Source: Actinomadura citrea
GTDB taxonomy: Bacteria > Actinomycetota > Actinomycetes > Streptosporangiales > Streptosporangiaceae
Assembly: GCF_013409045.1 (NCBI RefSeq)
Contig: NZ_JACCBT010000001.1
Coordinates: 3,038,001-3,102,000, forward strand
Length of the DNA: 64,000 nt
Direction of reading: 5' to 3'
In this document: positions 45,484 to 54,795 of the stretch, piece by piece
Numbering within the stretch: position 1 is the stretch's first letter
How the letters are laid out: every line of letters begins with the position of its first letter
Program-made: the position numbers and the translations under genes
The notes under the pieces: model-generated
What the model saw: only the letters and a program-made list of their open reading frames with translations
Told to the model about the DNA's origin: nothing
Databases searched by the model: none

Positions 45484-46371
45484 GTGTCCGACACGCCGGT
45501 GCAGACCTCGGCGACGGTTCTGACGGTCCGCCAGGTGCAGGACTACCGCGCGATGACGCTGGTGGCCCCGGCCATCGCCGAACGGTTCAGGCCCGGCCAG
45601 TTCGTGGCGCTCGCCGTGGGCGGCGAGCACACCTCCCGCCTGGTGCGCCGGTGCATCGGGGTCCACGAGGTCAAGTCCGACTACGGCGGCACCGTCGAGC
45701 TGGTGTTCGCCGACACCGAGCCCGGCACCGCCTGGCTCGCCGGCCGTCGCTCCCGCGACCAGATCGACCTCCTCGGACCGCTCGGCCGCCCTTTCCGGCT
45801 GCCCCGCGACCCCGTGACCTGCCTGCTCGTCGGCGGCGGGCCCGGCGGCGCGGCCGTGTTCGCACTGGCCGACTCGCTGCTGCGGCGCGGCTGCCGGGTG
45901 CACTTCGTGCTCGCCGGCGCCTCGGCCCGGCAGGTGTTCGGGTCCCGCATGGCGCAGCGCATCGGCGACAGTTCGACCGTCGTCACCGAGGACGGGTCGA
46001 TGGGGGAGCGGGGCACCGTCCGCGACGTGCTGCCACGCGTCATCGAGGAGACGGGCGCGGACGTCGTCTACGGCTGCGGCCCCACGTCCCTGCTGCGCTC
46101 GGTCACCCAGATCGCCGGCGACTTCGGCCTGCCCTCGCAGGTGTCGGTCGAGGAGTTCCTCCAGCAGACGGGCGCGTGCGGCATCGGCGTGTGCATGACG
46201 TGCATGCTGCCCGTCCACGGCGAGGACGGCGTGACCCGCATGGTCCGCGCCTGCGCGGACGGGCCCGTCCTGCGCGGCGACCGCGTCCGCTGGGGCGACC
46301 TCGGCACCATCCCGTTCGACGCGCTCGGCGCGCCGCGCGTCCTGAGCGTCTCTGAAGGGGGCTCGCAGTGA
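45484..46371 (+). CDS. pyrK: Dihydroorotate dehydrogenase electron-transfer subunit PyrK
   Basis: 295 aa. An FAD-binding ferredoxin-reductase barrel (RPGQFVALAV, then LVRRCIGVHEV) is followed by an NAD-binding domain (CLLVGGGPGGAAVFALA) and a C-terminal [2Fe-2S] site with C232, C237, C240 and C257 (ACGIGVCMTC...RACADG). It passes electrons from the class 1B PyrD to NAD+. GTG at 45484 is preferred because AGGAGAGGGAG precedes it; ATG at 45466 would include that site in the coding frame. It overlaps pyrD by four bases. Confidence 0.93.
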   Translation: MSDTPVQTSATVLTVRQVQDYRAMTLVAPAIAERFRPGQFVALAVGGEHTSRLVRRCIGVHEVKSDYGGTVELVFADTEPGTAWLAGRRSRDQIDLLGPLGRPFRLPRDPVTCLLVGGGPGGAAVFALADSLLRRGCRVHFVLAGASARQVFGSRMAQRIGDSSTVVTEDGSMGERGTVRDVLPRVIEETGADVVYGCGPTSLLRSVTQIAGDFGLPSQVSVEEFLQQTGACGIGVCMTCMLPVHGEDGVTRMVRACADGPVLRGDRVRWGDLGTIPFDALGAPRVLSVSEGGSQ

Positions 46372-47348
46372 GCGACCGGGTCACGACCACGCTCGGGCCG
46401 CTGGAGCTGCCCAATCCCGTCCTGACGGCCTCAGGGTGCGGCGGGACGGGTCGGGAGCTCGCCCAGTTCTTCGACCTCACCCGCCTCGGCGCGTTCGTCA
46501 CGACGTCGGTGATGGCGCAAGCGCGCGCGGGACGTCCCACACCGCGTGTGACCGAGACCCCGAGCGGCCTCCTGACCGCCATGGGCCTCCCCGGCCCCGG
46601 TGTGGAGACCTTCCTGGAACGTGACCTGCCCTGGCTCATCGAGCAGGAGGTCCGAACGATCGTGTCCGTCGCGGGCAGCAGCGTCGAGGAGTACGGCGAC
46701 CTCGCGCGCCGCCTCCGCAACGTCCCGGGCGTCGCCGCGATCGAGGTCAACGTCGCCTGCCCCAACGTCGAGGACCGCGGCCGCATGTTCGGCTGGCACC
46801 CGGCCGCCGCCGCGTCCGTGGTGCGGGCCGTGCGCGCGCACGCCCGGCCCGGCGTCCCGGTCTTCGCCAAGCTCGCCCCCGACGTGACCGACATCGTCAC
46901 CATCGCGCTCGCGTGCGTCGACGCGGGCGCCGACGGCCTCACCCTGATCAACACCATGGACGCCATGGCGATCGACCCGCAGACGCTGCGTCCGGCCCTC
47001 ACGGGCGTGTCCGGCGGCCTGTCCGGGCCCGCCGTGCGGCCGGTCGCGGTCCGCTGCGTCTACCAGGTGCACGCCGCGCTGCCGACCACCCCCATCATCG
47101 GCGTCGGCGGCATCGCCACCGGCCTGGACGCCTTGGAGTTCATCCTCGCCGGGGCCTCCGCCGTCGCCGTCGGCACCGCCCTGTTCCACGACCCCGCAGC
47201 CGGCCCGCGCGTCCTGCGCGAACTGGAGGAGGCGCTCGCGGCCCGCCGCATCGGCCGCCTCGCCGACGCCGTCGGCCTCGCGCACAAGCCCGCCGGGTAC
47301 GTCCCGCCCCAGGTGCGCCGGCAAGAACCCGAGAAGGAGAAGCTGTGA
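46368..47348 (+). CDS. pyrD: Dihydroorotate dehydrogenase, class 1B catalytic subunit
   Basis: 326 aa FMN TIM-barrel enzyme. The class 1 signature is the active-site cysteine C131 in NVACPNV (class 2 has Ser). [10 protein letters not shown] near the start, the FMN region [12 protein letters not shown] and [28 protein letters not shown] fit. Pairing with pyrK makes it the NAD-linked 1B type, not the quinone-linked membrane type. Starts with GTG overlapping the pyrK stop. Confidence 0.95.
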   Translation: MSDRVTTTLGPLELPNPVLTASGCGGTGRELAQFFDLTRLGAFVTTSVMAQARAGRPTPRVTETPSGLLTAMGLPGPGVETFLERDLPWLIEQEVRTIVSVAGSSVEEYGDLARRLRNVPGVAAIEVNVACPNVEDRGRMFGWHPAAAASVVRAVRAHARPGVPVFAKLAPDVTDIVTIALACVDAGADGLTLINTMDAMAIDPQTLRPALTGVSGGLSGPAVRPVAVRCVYQVHAALPTTPIIGVGGIATGLDALEFILAGASAVAVGTALFHDPAAGPRVLRELEEALAARRIGRLADAVGLAHKPAGYVPPQVRRQEPEKEKL

Positions 47349-48049
47349 CCGCCGCCCCTATCGCCGTCGCGCTGGACGCGCCCGACCTGGAGACGGCCGC
47401 GCGCTGGGCCACCCTGGTCACGCCGCACGTCTCCACCGTCAAGGTGGGCCTGGAGCTTTACCTGCGGTATGGGCCGGACGTCGTCGCCAGCGTGCGGGGC
47501 GCCAGCCGCGTCCAGGTGTTCCTCGACCTCAAGCTGCACGACATCCCCGCCACCGTCCGCGGCGCCGCCCGCGCCGTGGCCCGCCTCAAACCGGCCTACC
47601 TGACCGTGCACGCCGCCGGAGGGCCCGCGATGATCCGCGAGGCGGTGCAGGCCGTCCCCGCCACCAAGATCGCCGCGGTGACGGTCCTGACGTCCCTCGG
47701 GGACGCCGATCTCGCCGCCCTCGGCCTCGCGGGGCCCGCCCCGGACGCCGTCCGCCGCCTCGCCGTCCTCGCCGTCGAGGCTGGCGCTCAGGCCCTCGTG
47801 TGCTCCCCGCAGGAGGCCGCCGCCGTCCGCGCGGAGGTCGGCCCGGACATCACGCTCATCACGCCCGGCGTCCGCCCCGCCGGCTCCGGCAACCAGGACC
47901 AGGCCCGTGTCGCCACTCCCGAGGACGCCCTGGCCGCCGGCGCCGACCTGCTGGTCATCGGCCGCCCCATCACCGCCGCCCCCGATCCCGGCGCCGCCGC
48001 GGCCGCCATCGCCGCCGCGCTGCGCCGCACGTCCGCCGGCACGGCCTGA
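47345..48049 (+). CDS. pyrF: Orotidine 5'-phosphate decarboxylase
   Basis: 234 aa. The catalytic D-x-K-x-x-D motif is visible in [17 protein letters not shown], with [10 protein letters not shown] at the start and ITPGVRPAG and [10 protein letters not shown] near the end. Length and motif place it in the short (E. coli/Bacillus-like) PyrF type rather than the longer mycobacterial type. It makes UMP, the last step of the operon. GTG start inside the pyrD stop overlap. Confidence 0.95.
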   Translation: MTAAPIAVALDAPDLETAARWATLVTPHVSTVKVGLELYLRYGPDVVASVRGASRVQVFLDLKLHDIPATVRGAARAVARLKPAYLTVHAAGGPAMIREAVQAVPATKIAAVTVLTSLGDADLAALGLAGPAPDAVRRLAVLAVEAGAQALVCSPQEAAAVRAEVGPDITLITPGVRPAGSGNQDQARVATPEDALAAGADLLVIGRPITAAPDPGAAAAAIAAALRRTSAGTA

Positions 48050-48824
48050 ACGCGGCCCCGAGCACGTCCCGAGTGGGCACGGCCGCCCGCGCGGGGACAT
48101 GCTCGGCGCGCCATTGGTGCGCGGGCGCACAGAACCGCTTTGTGCGTGTGAGTTTTGTGGCGTGGGCGATCGCGATTGTGGTTTTAGTCGCATGCGAATG
48201 CCGGGACGGAGTCGTCGCATTGCGATACGTGCCGAACGGCGAACTCGTTCACGCGGAGGGGCGATTCCGGACCGGGGGGAGTCTCCGGACGGGACGGCCG
48301 GCGTCTCCGCGTCCATGGGGTGCCCTGGCGGCGGGCTGGGGGGAGCTGGTGCGGTGCGGGTGTCCTCCGGGCCGAGCGGACGATCTTGGCGGGTGTTGTC
48401 GAGGATGACAGTAACGGTGCCGGGGCGACGTGCGGAACGGCGTGGCGTGACGAGTGTCACTCGGTCGGGATCATTTGTGGGAGGCCCCGCCACCGCCCTC
48501 CGGCGGGGCCCGCGGGGGCGGTGGCGGGACCGTGGCGGCCCGGCCGTCCGGGGGCGCGAAGTGCAGCGGCGAGGCGGTACCGGGTGCCACATTTGCGGTC
48601 AGAATGGGCGGATTTTCACGATCATGCGAAAGTCCCAGCAAGGCAAGGGGATGCGGCCCCGAGGGGTCCGAGTTGGGTACACTCTGTATTCAGGACACTC
48701 CGAGGAGTGATTTTCGTGAATTTGTGGCGGGCTAAACGGCACTTCACGTTGCCTTATGGGTGGTGAACTCGCTAGTTTCCCAACCCGTCCGACTCCGTCG
48801 AGTGGAAACCTGAGGTGACCCGGC
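48050..48824 (+). other. Long non-coding region between pyrF and mihF
   Basis: About 775 bases with no supported gene. It contains a perfect inverted repeat CGAGTG-T-CACTCG (48449-48461) and a promoter-like low-GC patch around 48675-48700 (TTGGGT, TACACT, TATTCA). A second patch at about 48740-48770 precedes the integration-host-factor gene. The inverted repeat resembles overlapping BldD half sites (AGTG/CACT) but is shorter than the known box. The final ~150 bases probably carry the mihF promoter(s). Confidence 0.45.
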
Positions 48825-49151
48825 GTGGCTCTTCCGCCCCTAACCCCCGAACAGCGCGCCGCAGCCCTTGAGAAGGCTGCCAAGGCTCGCAAGGAGCGGG
48901 CCGAGGTTAAGAACAAGCTGAAGCACGGGGGAACCTCGCTCGCCGAGGTTCTCAAAGAGGGTCAGTCCGACGACGTCATCGGAAAGATGAAGGTGTCGGC
49001 CCTTCTGGAATCGCTGCCCGGTGTGGGCAAGGTCCGTGCGAAGCAGATCATGGAGCGCCTGGGCATCGCCGAGTCCCGCCGTGTGCGGGGCCTCGGCGCC
49101 AACCAGCGCGCATCCCTGGAGCGTGAGTTCGGCGGAAGTGCGAACCGCTGA
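48825..49151 (+). CDS. mihF: Actinobacterial integration host factor (sIHF/mIHF)
   Basis: 108 aa. Strongly conserved from [22 protein letters not shown] through [33 protein letters not shown], where the helix-two-turns-helix binds DNA, to [19 protein letters not shown]. An essential nucleoid protein that bends DNA; unrelated to E. coli IHF. GTG at 48825 has GAGGTGA seven bases upstream. It lies in the standard mihF-gmk-rpoZ-coaBC-metK order. Confidence 0.96.
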   Translation: MALPPLTPEQRAAALEKAAKARKERAEVKNKLKHGGTSLAEVLKEGQSDDVIGKMKVSALLESLPGVGKVRAKQIMERLGIAESRRVRGLGANQRASLEREFGGSANR

Positions 49152-49833
49152 CGCGCGACTCACGGGCGGGCGCGGCGGTCAGGCCGCCGCGGCCGGCTCG
49201 GGGCGACCCGTAGACGGCACCATCCCGCCCGGCTCCGGCGCACCCATCGCTGCGCCGGAGGACTCCAGGCCGCATGGCCCGCTCGCGCGGCGGCTGACGG
49301 TCCTGTCCGGGCCGTCGGGCGTCGGCAAGAGCACGGTCGTCGCCGAGATCCGGCGCTCACACCCCCGGGTGTGGCTGTCGGTCTCGGTGACCACCCGGGC
49401 TCCCCGCCCGGGTGAGACCGACGGTGTGCAGTACTTCTTCGTCGACGACGCCGGTTTCGACCGGCTCGTCGCCGAAGGGCAGCTCCTCGAATGGGCCGAG
49501 TTCGCGGGCAACCGCTACGGCACCCCCCGCCGGCCCGTCGAGGAACGCCTCGCCCGCGGCGAGCCGGTGCTCCTGGAGATCGACCTCCAGGGCGCCCGGC
49601 AGGTCCGCCGGTCCATGTCCGAGGCGCGCCTGGTGTTCCTCGCCCCCCCCAGCTGGGAGGAGCTCGTCCGCCGCCTCACCGGACGCGGCACCGAGCCCCC
49701 CGAGGTCATCGAGCGCCGCCTCGACGCGGCGCGCGTCGAACTCGCCGCCGAGAAGGAGTTCGACGTCACGCTCGTCAACACGTCCGTGCAGGACGTGTGC
49801 GACGAGCTGCTAGCCTTGATGGCTGACCAGTAG
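49138..49833 (+). CDS. gmk: Guanylate kinase
   Basis: About 231 aa. P-loop [11 protein letters not shown], then [20 protein letters not shown] and [16 protein letters not shown] are textbook guanylate kinase. It phosphorylates GMP to GDP. The start is uncertain. There is no ATG between the mihF stop and the P-loop in this frame; GTG at 49138 (overlapping mihF by 14 bases) is the nearest, with GTG at 49123 as alternative. The N-terminal ~50 residues are Gly/Ala/Pro-rich and unconserved. Confidence 0.92.
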   Translation: MRTADARLTGGRGGQAAAAGSGRPVDGTIPPGSGAPIAAPEDSRPHGPLARRLTVLSGPSGVGKSTVVAEIRRSHPRVWLSVSVTTRAPRPGETDGVQYFFVDDAGFDRLVAEGQLLEWAEFAGNRYGTPRRPVEERLARGEPVLLEIDLQGARQVRRSMSEARLVFLAPPSWEELVRRLTGRGTEPPEVIERRLDAARVELAAEKEFDVTLVNTSVQDVCDELLALMADQ

Positions 49834-49860
49834 CCTGTTCAATCTACGGAAGGCCACCGA

Positions 49861-50115
49861 GTGGCAGCCAGCAACGAGGGCATCACCAACCCTTCGATCG
49901 ACGAGCTCCTCGAGGTCGTCGACACCAAGTACGGCCTCGTGAGCATCGCGGCCAAGCGCGCCCGGCAGATCAACGCCTACTACGCCCAGCTGGGCGAGGG
50001 CCTGCTGGAGTACGTCGGCCCGCTCGTCGAGACGCAGGTCCAGGAGAAGCCGCTGTCGATCGCGCTCCGCGAGACGCGCGAGGGCCTGCTGAACGCCGAG
50101 CCCATCGAGGGCTGA
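49861..50115 (+). CDS. rpoZ: RNA polymerase omega subunit
   Basis: 84 aa. [34 protein letters not shown] and [15 protein letters not shown] are the conserved omega motifs. It helps assemble beta-prime into core polymerase. GTG at 49861 with GGAAGG upstream. It lies 27 bases after gmk, probably in the same transcript. Confidence 0.95.
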   Translation: MAASNEGITNPSIDELLEVVDTKYGLVSIAAKRARQINAYYAQLGEGLLEYVGPLVETQVQEKPLSIALRETREGLLNAEPIEG

Positions 50116-50266
50116 GGCTTCCGGGGCGGCCGGTGCCGCTCGTCGGCCCGCCGCCTGCGCCGATGGCCGCGTCCGCAGCGTTCTCCGGGGGCCGTCCGCA
50201 GGCCCCGGAGCGGATACGCGCACCCCGGGGGGAGAGCGGGCGGCACCTGATGGGATCGTGGGCCCT

Positions 50267-51517
50267 ATGACCTCCCCCAAGCCGCGCGTCGTGCTCGGAG
50301 TGAGCGCCGGCATCGCCGCGTACAAGGCGTGCGAGCTGCTCCGGCGGCTCACCGAGTCGGGCCACGACGTCACCGTCGTGCCGACCGCGGACGCGCTCCG
50401 CTTCGTCGGAGAGCCCACCTGGGCCGCCCTGTCCGGCAAGCCGGTGTCCCCGCGGGTCTGGGACGGCGTCGCCGAGGTCCCGCACGTCCGGCTCGGTCAG
50501 CAGGCCGACCTGGTGTTCGTCGCCCCGGCCACCGCCGACCTGCTCGCCAAGGCGGCCCACGGCCTCGCCGACGACCTGCTGACCAACACCCTGCTCACCG
50601 CCCGCTGCCCCGTCGTGTTCGCGCCCGCGATGCACACCGAGATGTGGCAGCATCCGGCCACGCAGGCCAACGTGGCGACCCTGCGGGAGCGCGGCGCCGT
50701 CGTCGTCGAGCCCGCGTCCGGGCGCCTCACGGGCAAGGACACCGGGCCCGGCCGGCTGCCCGACCCCGCCGAGCTGTTCGAGGTCGCCCGGCACGTGCTG
50801 GCCCGCGGCGCCGCCGGACGCGACCTCGCCGGACGGCACGTGGTCGTCTCCGCCGGGGGCACCCGGGAGGCCATCGACCCCGTCCGCTTCATCGGGAACC
50901 GCTCGTCCGGCCTGCAGGGCCACGCCCTCGCCAGGACGGCCGCGGCCCGCGGCGCCCGCGTGACGCTCGTCTCGGCGAACGTCGCCCTGCCCGACCCGGC
51001 GGGCGCCGAGATCGTCGCCGTCGGATCGGCCGAGGAGATGCGCAAGGCCGTCGTGGAGGCCGCCGGATCGGCCGACGCGGTCGTCATGGCCGCCGCCGTC
51101 GCCGACTTCCGCCCGGCCGGCTACCGCGGCTCCAAGATCAAGAAGACCGAGGGGGCGGAGCCCGAGCCGATCCGGCTCGTCAAGAACCCCGACATCCTGG
51201 CCGAGCTGGGCAGGATCCGGAGGCCGGGCCAGGTCGTCGTGGGATTCGCGGCCGAGACCGACGACGTCCTCGCCAACGGCCAGGCCAAGCTCGCCCGCAA
51301 GGGCAGCGACCTTCTCGTCGTCAACCAGGTCGGCGAGAACCTGACCTTCGGCCGCCCCGACAACGCCGCGGTCATCCTCGGCGCCGACGGGTCGCGCACC
51401 GAGGTGCCGCGCGGGGCCAAGGAGGCGCTCGCCGAAGTCGTGTGGGACCTCGTCGCAGCGCGGCTGGAGCGCACGTCGTCGGGCGTACGTCAGGGTGAAG
51501 GGCATCGTGCCCGCTAG
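50267..51517 (+). CDS. coaBC: Bifunctional phosphopantothenoylcysteine decarboxylase / phosphopantothenate-cysteine ligase
   Basis: 416 aa. The N-terminal flavoprotein CoaC domain (about 1-180: VVLGVSAGIAAYKACELLRRL, PAMHTEMWQHPATQAN) is followed by the CoaB ligase domain (about 185-400: VVVSAGGTREAIDPVRFIGNRSSG, AAAVADFRP, KNPDILAELG). It makes 4'-phosphopantetheine for coenzyme A. The segment that holds the catalytic cysteine in E. coli reads GRLTGKDTGPGRL, without Cys, as I recall for other actinobacterial enzymes. ATG at 50267; GTG at 50258 is an alternative. Confidence 0.93.
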   Translation: MTSPKPRVVLGVSAGIAAYKACELLRRLTESGHDVTVVPTADALRFVGEPTWAALSGKPVSPRVWDGVAEVPHVRLGQQADLVFVAPATADLLAKAAHGLADDLLTNTLLTARCPVVFAPAMHTEMWQHPATQANVATLRERGAVVVEPASGRLTGKDTGPGRLPDPAELFEVARHVLARGAAGRDLAGRHVVVSAGGTREAIDPVRFIGNRSSGLQGHALARTAAARGARVTLVSANVALPDPAGAEIVAVGSAEEMRKAVVEAAGSADAVVMAAAVADFRPAGYRGSKIKKTEGAEPEPIRLVKNPDILAELGRIRRPGQVVVGFAAETDDVLANGQAKLARKGSDLLVVNQVGENLTFGRPDNAAVILGADGSRTEVPRGAKEALAEVVWDLVAARLERTSSGVRQGEGHRAR

Positions 51518-51630
51518 ACTTCTGGCCCTAACATCGTGGGGAACCCATGGCGGGGGGCGGCCTCCCTCGCCGAACTCGACAAAGAATCCGTTCTGCGACG
51601 TCAGTCAGCAGCCGCTGCAAGGAGTTCACG

Positions 51631-52827
51631 TACGTGTCTCGCCGCCTGTTCACCTCCGAGTCGGTGACCGAAGGTCACCCGGACAAGATCGCGGACCAGA
51701 TCAGCGACGCGATCCTCGACTCGATGCTCAAGGACGACCCGAAAAGCCGGGTCGCCGTCGAGACGATGATCACGACGGGTCAGGTGCATGTGGCCGGTGA
51801 GGTCACCACCGAGACCTATGTGGACATCCCGGGCGTGATCCGGGAGAAGATCCTGGAGATCGGCTACGACTCGTCCAAGAAGGGCTTCGACGGCCACTCC
51901 TGCGGCGTGTCGGTGTCCATCGGCGCGCAGTCGCCCGACATCGCGCAGGGCGTCGACGACGCCTACGAGACCCGCGAGGGCGAGGGCGTCGACGACCTGG
52001 ACCGGCAGGGCGCCGGCGACCAGGGCCTGATGTTCGGCTACGCCACCAACGAGACGCCCGAGCTGATGCCGCTGCCGATCACGCTGGCGCACCGGCTCGC
52101 CCGGCGGCTGTCGGCGGTCCGCAAGAGCGGCGACGTGCCGTACCTGCGCCCCGACGGCAAGACCCAGGTCACCATCGAGTACGACGGCGACCGCGGCGTC
52201 CGCCTCGACACCGTCGTGGTGTCCAGCCAGCACGCTCCCGACATCGACCTGAAGGAGCTGCTGGGCCCGGACGTCAAGGAGCACGTCGTCGACCCGGTGC
52301 TCGCCGAGTTCGAGCTCGACACCGAGAACTACCGGCTGCTGGTGAACCCCACCGGCCGCTTCGAGATCGGCGGCCCGATGGGCGACGCCGGCCTCACCGG
52401 CCGCAAGATCATCGTGGACACCTACGGCGGCATGGCCCGGCACGGCGGTGGCGCGTTCTCCGGCAAGGACCCGTCCAAGGTCGACCGCTCCGCCGCGTAC
52501 GCGATGCGCTGGGTCGCCAAGAACATCGTCGCCGCGCAGCTCGCCGACCGCGCCGAGGTGCAGGTCGCCTACGCGATCGGCAAGGCCCACCCGGTCGGGG
52601 TGTTCGTGGAGACGTTCGGCACCGAGAAGGTCGCCCCCGAGAAGATCGAGAAGGCGATCGGGGACGTCTTCGACCTGCGCCCGGCCGCGATCGTCCGCGA
52701 CCTGGACCTGCTCCGCCCGATCTACCAGCAGACGGCCGCCTACGGTCACTTCGGCCGCGAGGAGCCCGACTTCTCCTGGGAGTCGACCGACCGCGCCAAG
52801 GCCCTGGCCTCCGCCGCCGGCCTGTAA
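51631..52827 (+). CDS. metK: S-adenosylmethionine synthetase
   Basis: 398 aa. Signature motifs [31 protein letters not shown] and [16 protein letters not shown] are intact. It makes SAM from methionine and ATP. GTG at 51631 starts the conserved [20 protein letters not shown] lies ten bases upstream. I found no SAM riboswitch motif in the 113-base gap after coaBC. A strong bidirectional terminator follows. Confidence 0.96.
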   Translation, partial: YVSRRLFTSESVTEGHPDKIADQISDAILDSMLKDDPKSRVAVETMITTGQVHVAGEVTTETYVDIPGVIREKILEIGYDSSKKGFDGHSCGVSVSIGAQSPDIAQGVDDAYETREGEGVDDLDRQGAGDQGLMFGYATNETPELMPLPITLAHRLARRLSAVRKSGDVPYLRPDGKTQVTIEYDGDRGVRLDTVVVSSQHAPDIDLKELLGPDVKEHVVDPVLAEFELDTENYRLLVNPTGRFEIGGPMGDAGLTGRKIIVDTYGGMARHGGGAFSGKDPSKVDRSAAYAMRWVAKNIVAAQLADRAEVQVAYAIGKAHPVGVFVETFGTEKVAPEKIEKAIGDVFDLRPAAIVRDLDLLRPIYQQTAAYGHFGREEPDFSWESTDRAKALASAAGL

Positions 52828-52836
52828 CCGGTCTTC

Positions 52837-52878
52837 CGCGAAGAAGGGCCCCGGGGTGTCCCGGGGCCCTTCTTCGCG
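52837..52878. terminator. Bidirectional terminator after metK
   Basis: A perfect 19-bp stem (52837-52855 with 52860-52878) and a GTGT tetraloop. The arms begin CGCGAAGAAGGGCCCC, so the descending arm ends in CCTTCTTCGCG, giving a pyrimidine-rich tail on either strand. It separates metK from the convergent membrane-protein gene. Confidence 0.85.
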
Positions 52879-52993
52879 CGTCTGCCTGTCCTGCGCCCGC
52901 CGCGGTGGGCTGTCCCGTGAACCCCTCCCTGTACGTGCGGTGGGCGTCGTGCGGACCACGCCGGGCCGCTGCTGTGCGGACGGGCGGAAGGGG

Positions 52994-54661
52994 TCAGCGG
53001 GCGCAGTGGTTGCCGCGGTGCAGGCCGTAGCGGGCGGCGATGGTGTAGCGGCCGGGGGTGTGCGCCTCCAGCCGGACGAACTCGCCCGCGCGCCTCAGGC
53101 AGGCGTCCCCGCCCGTCGCGCTCAGCCAGGGGGACCAGGAGACGCGCACCAGGACGGACCCGGGCGAGGGCATGTCGACGACGAGCTTGCCGGAGTCGAG
53201 GGTGCTGACGAACGCGGGCCTGTCGACGAGCGGCGTGGGGGCCGCCACGCGGTACAGCCGCCAGTGCTCGTCCCGCCAGATCTCCGTCAGGTACGGCTGG
53301 CCGCCTTCGACGAGGGCGGCCTCCTCCTGCGCCGACCAGTCGACCTCCTGCTCGGGCAGGACGACGTACTGGACGGCCCACTTGTGCAGCCAGTCGCGGT
53401 ACGAGGCGGGCGTCAGCGCGCCCTTCTCGTAGAACAGCCCGTGGCGTTCGGCGTCGACCTGGCGGTTCCAGCCGCGGGCGAGCGCGAAGTGGCGGCTGAG
53501 GCCGGAGGACTCCCAGTGGGAGCGCAGCGGGACGACCTCGATGCGCGCGTCGCCCGCGCCGACGGCGCCCATCTCGGCGACGAGGCCGCGGGCGTGGTCG
53601 GCGGCGGTGGCCGCGGGCTCGGTGTGGATGAGGTCGTCGACGGGCTTCACGACCTGCCAGGACGCCGTCACGATGAACGCCAAAGACAGCACGGCGATCC
53701 GGAGCCGCCCGTGAGCGCGTGCGACGGCCGACAGCAGGAACATGCCGCCGAACAGCAGCGAGAGGCGTTCGACGTTGCTGCCGATGGGGGAGGGGATCAG
53801 CCAGGTCAGCACGATCCCGGCCAGGTAGACGGCGGCGCCGGTCCGGACGAACCTCCAGCCCTTCGGCGCGCAGAACAGGATCGCGGCGACGCTGGTGACG
53901 GCGGGCAGCACGATCGCGTTCAGGGAGATCGGCTGGACGCCGCTGAACGGGAAGAGCAGGCTGGTCGTACCGACCACGACGGGGAGGCCCACGGCGACGC
54001 AGACTCCGGCGCGGCGGCGTCCGGTGAGGAAGAGCGCCGCGGCCAGCACCAGCAGGAACAGGCCCGCGACGGGGCTCGCGAGCGAGGCCAGCACGCTCAG
54101 CACGACCATCGCGGCGGCGCGCAGGGCGGGCGTCCCGCGCGGGGTGAACGCCACGATGGCCGCCATCAGCGCGAACATCAGCCCCAGGCCGAACGTGACG
54201 CGGCCGGAGGCGGCGTTGCAGGACAGCGCGAAGGCGGCCCAGAGCGAGGCGGGCAGCGCGACCGGGGCCCTGAACTGCTTGAGCAGGTACGCGGTGAGCG
54301 TGGCGCAGAACGTGCCCGTGATCACCGCGACCGTGCGGATGCCGAACAGCGCCATGAGGTACGGCGACATGAGGCTGTAGGAGGCGGGGTGCATCCCGCC
54401 GTACCAGGCGAAGCTGTAGGCCGCGCCCGGGTGCTTCCAGGCGAAGTCCGTCCACGCGGCCTGCGCCGCGAGGTCGCCGCCCTCGGTCGCGAGGAACAGG
54501 CCCCACACCAGGTGCAGGACGGCGGCGGCCAGCGTGGCGGCGACCACGGGGTGGCGTGCCCACTTCTTCCACCGGGAGGCGGCTGAGGGGCGTGGGGAAC
54601 GGCGTGACGCCCCGTTGCTGTCCGGGGAGTCCGTCCGCTCATGGGCATGAGCTGTGGTCAC
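52994..54661 (-). CDS. Polytopic membrane protein with C-terminal soluble domain, function unknown
   Basis: 555 aa. A ~35-residue polar N-terminus precedes about 11 hydrophobic helices between residues 38 and 350. A ~200-residue mostly hydrophilic C-terminal part follows (DARIEVVPLRSHWESSGLSRHFALARGW, then Trp-rich strands to the end). The layout is like GT-C glycosyltransferases or polymer-synthesis proteins with an extracytoplasmic tail, but no DxD/DE catalytic motif is clear in the first loop. GTG at 54661 is chosen because longer frames add Arg/Pro-rich unconserved sequence. It is divergent from priA. Confidence 0.65.
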   Translation of the reverse strand: MTTAHAHERTDSPDSNGASRRSPRPSAASRWKKWARHPVVAATLAAAVLHLVWGLFLATEGGDLAAQAAWTDFAWKHPGAAYSFAWYGGMHPASYSLMSPYLMALFGIRTVAVITGTFCATLTAYLLKQFRAPVALPASLWAAFALSCNAASGRVTFGLGLMFALMAAIVAFTPRGTPALRAAAMVVLSVLASLASPVAGLFLLVLAAALFLTGRRRAGVCVAVGLPVVVGTTSLLFPFSGVQPISLNAIVLPAVTSVAAILFCAPKGWRFVRTGAAVYLAGIVLTWLIPSPIGSNVERLSLLFGGMFLLSAVARAHGRLRIAVLSLAFIVTASWQVVKPVDDLIHTEPAATAADHARGLVAEMGAVGAGDARIEVVPLRSHWESSGLSRHFALARGWNRQVDAERHGLFYEKGALTPASYRDWLHKWAVQYVVLPEQEVDWSAQEEAALVEGGQPYLTEIWRDEHWRLYRVAAPTPLVDRPAFVSTLDSGKLVVDMPSPGSVLVRVSWSPWLSATGGDACLRRAGEFVRLEAHTPGRYTIAARYGLHRGNHCAR

Positions 54662-54795
54662 ATCGCCTGCAGGGCTCGTCGGACGGCGAGGGTGCGGACG
54701 GCGTCGGGCAATGGGCCGGAGGACGCGCACCCGTTCAAACGGACCAACCCTAGCGCGCGAGTTCGGCTGTCGGATCGATCTGGTAGGACGGGGAC

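Noticed and set aside
48143..48408. Short plus-strand frame with a lipobox-like VLVAC near a GTG
   Set aside because: No ribosome binding site, the downstream residues are Gly/Arg-rich noise, and the codon third-base GC pattern does not hold; insufficient to call a gene.
51518..51630. SAM riboswitch before metK
   Set aside because: None of the conserved SAM-I/IV core elements could be recognised in this short gap.
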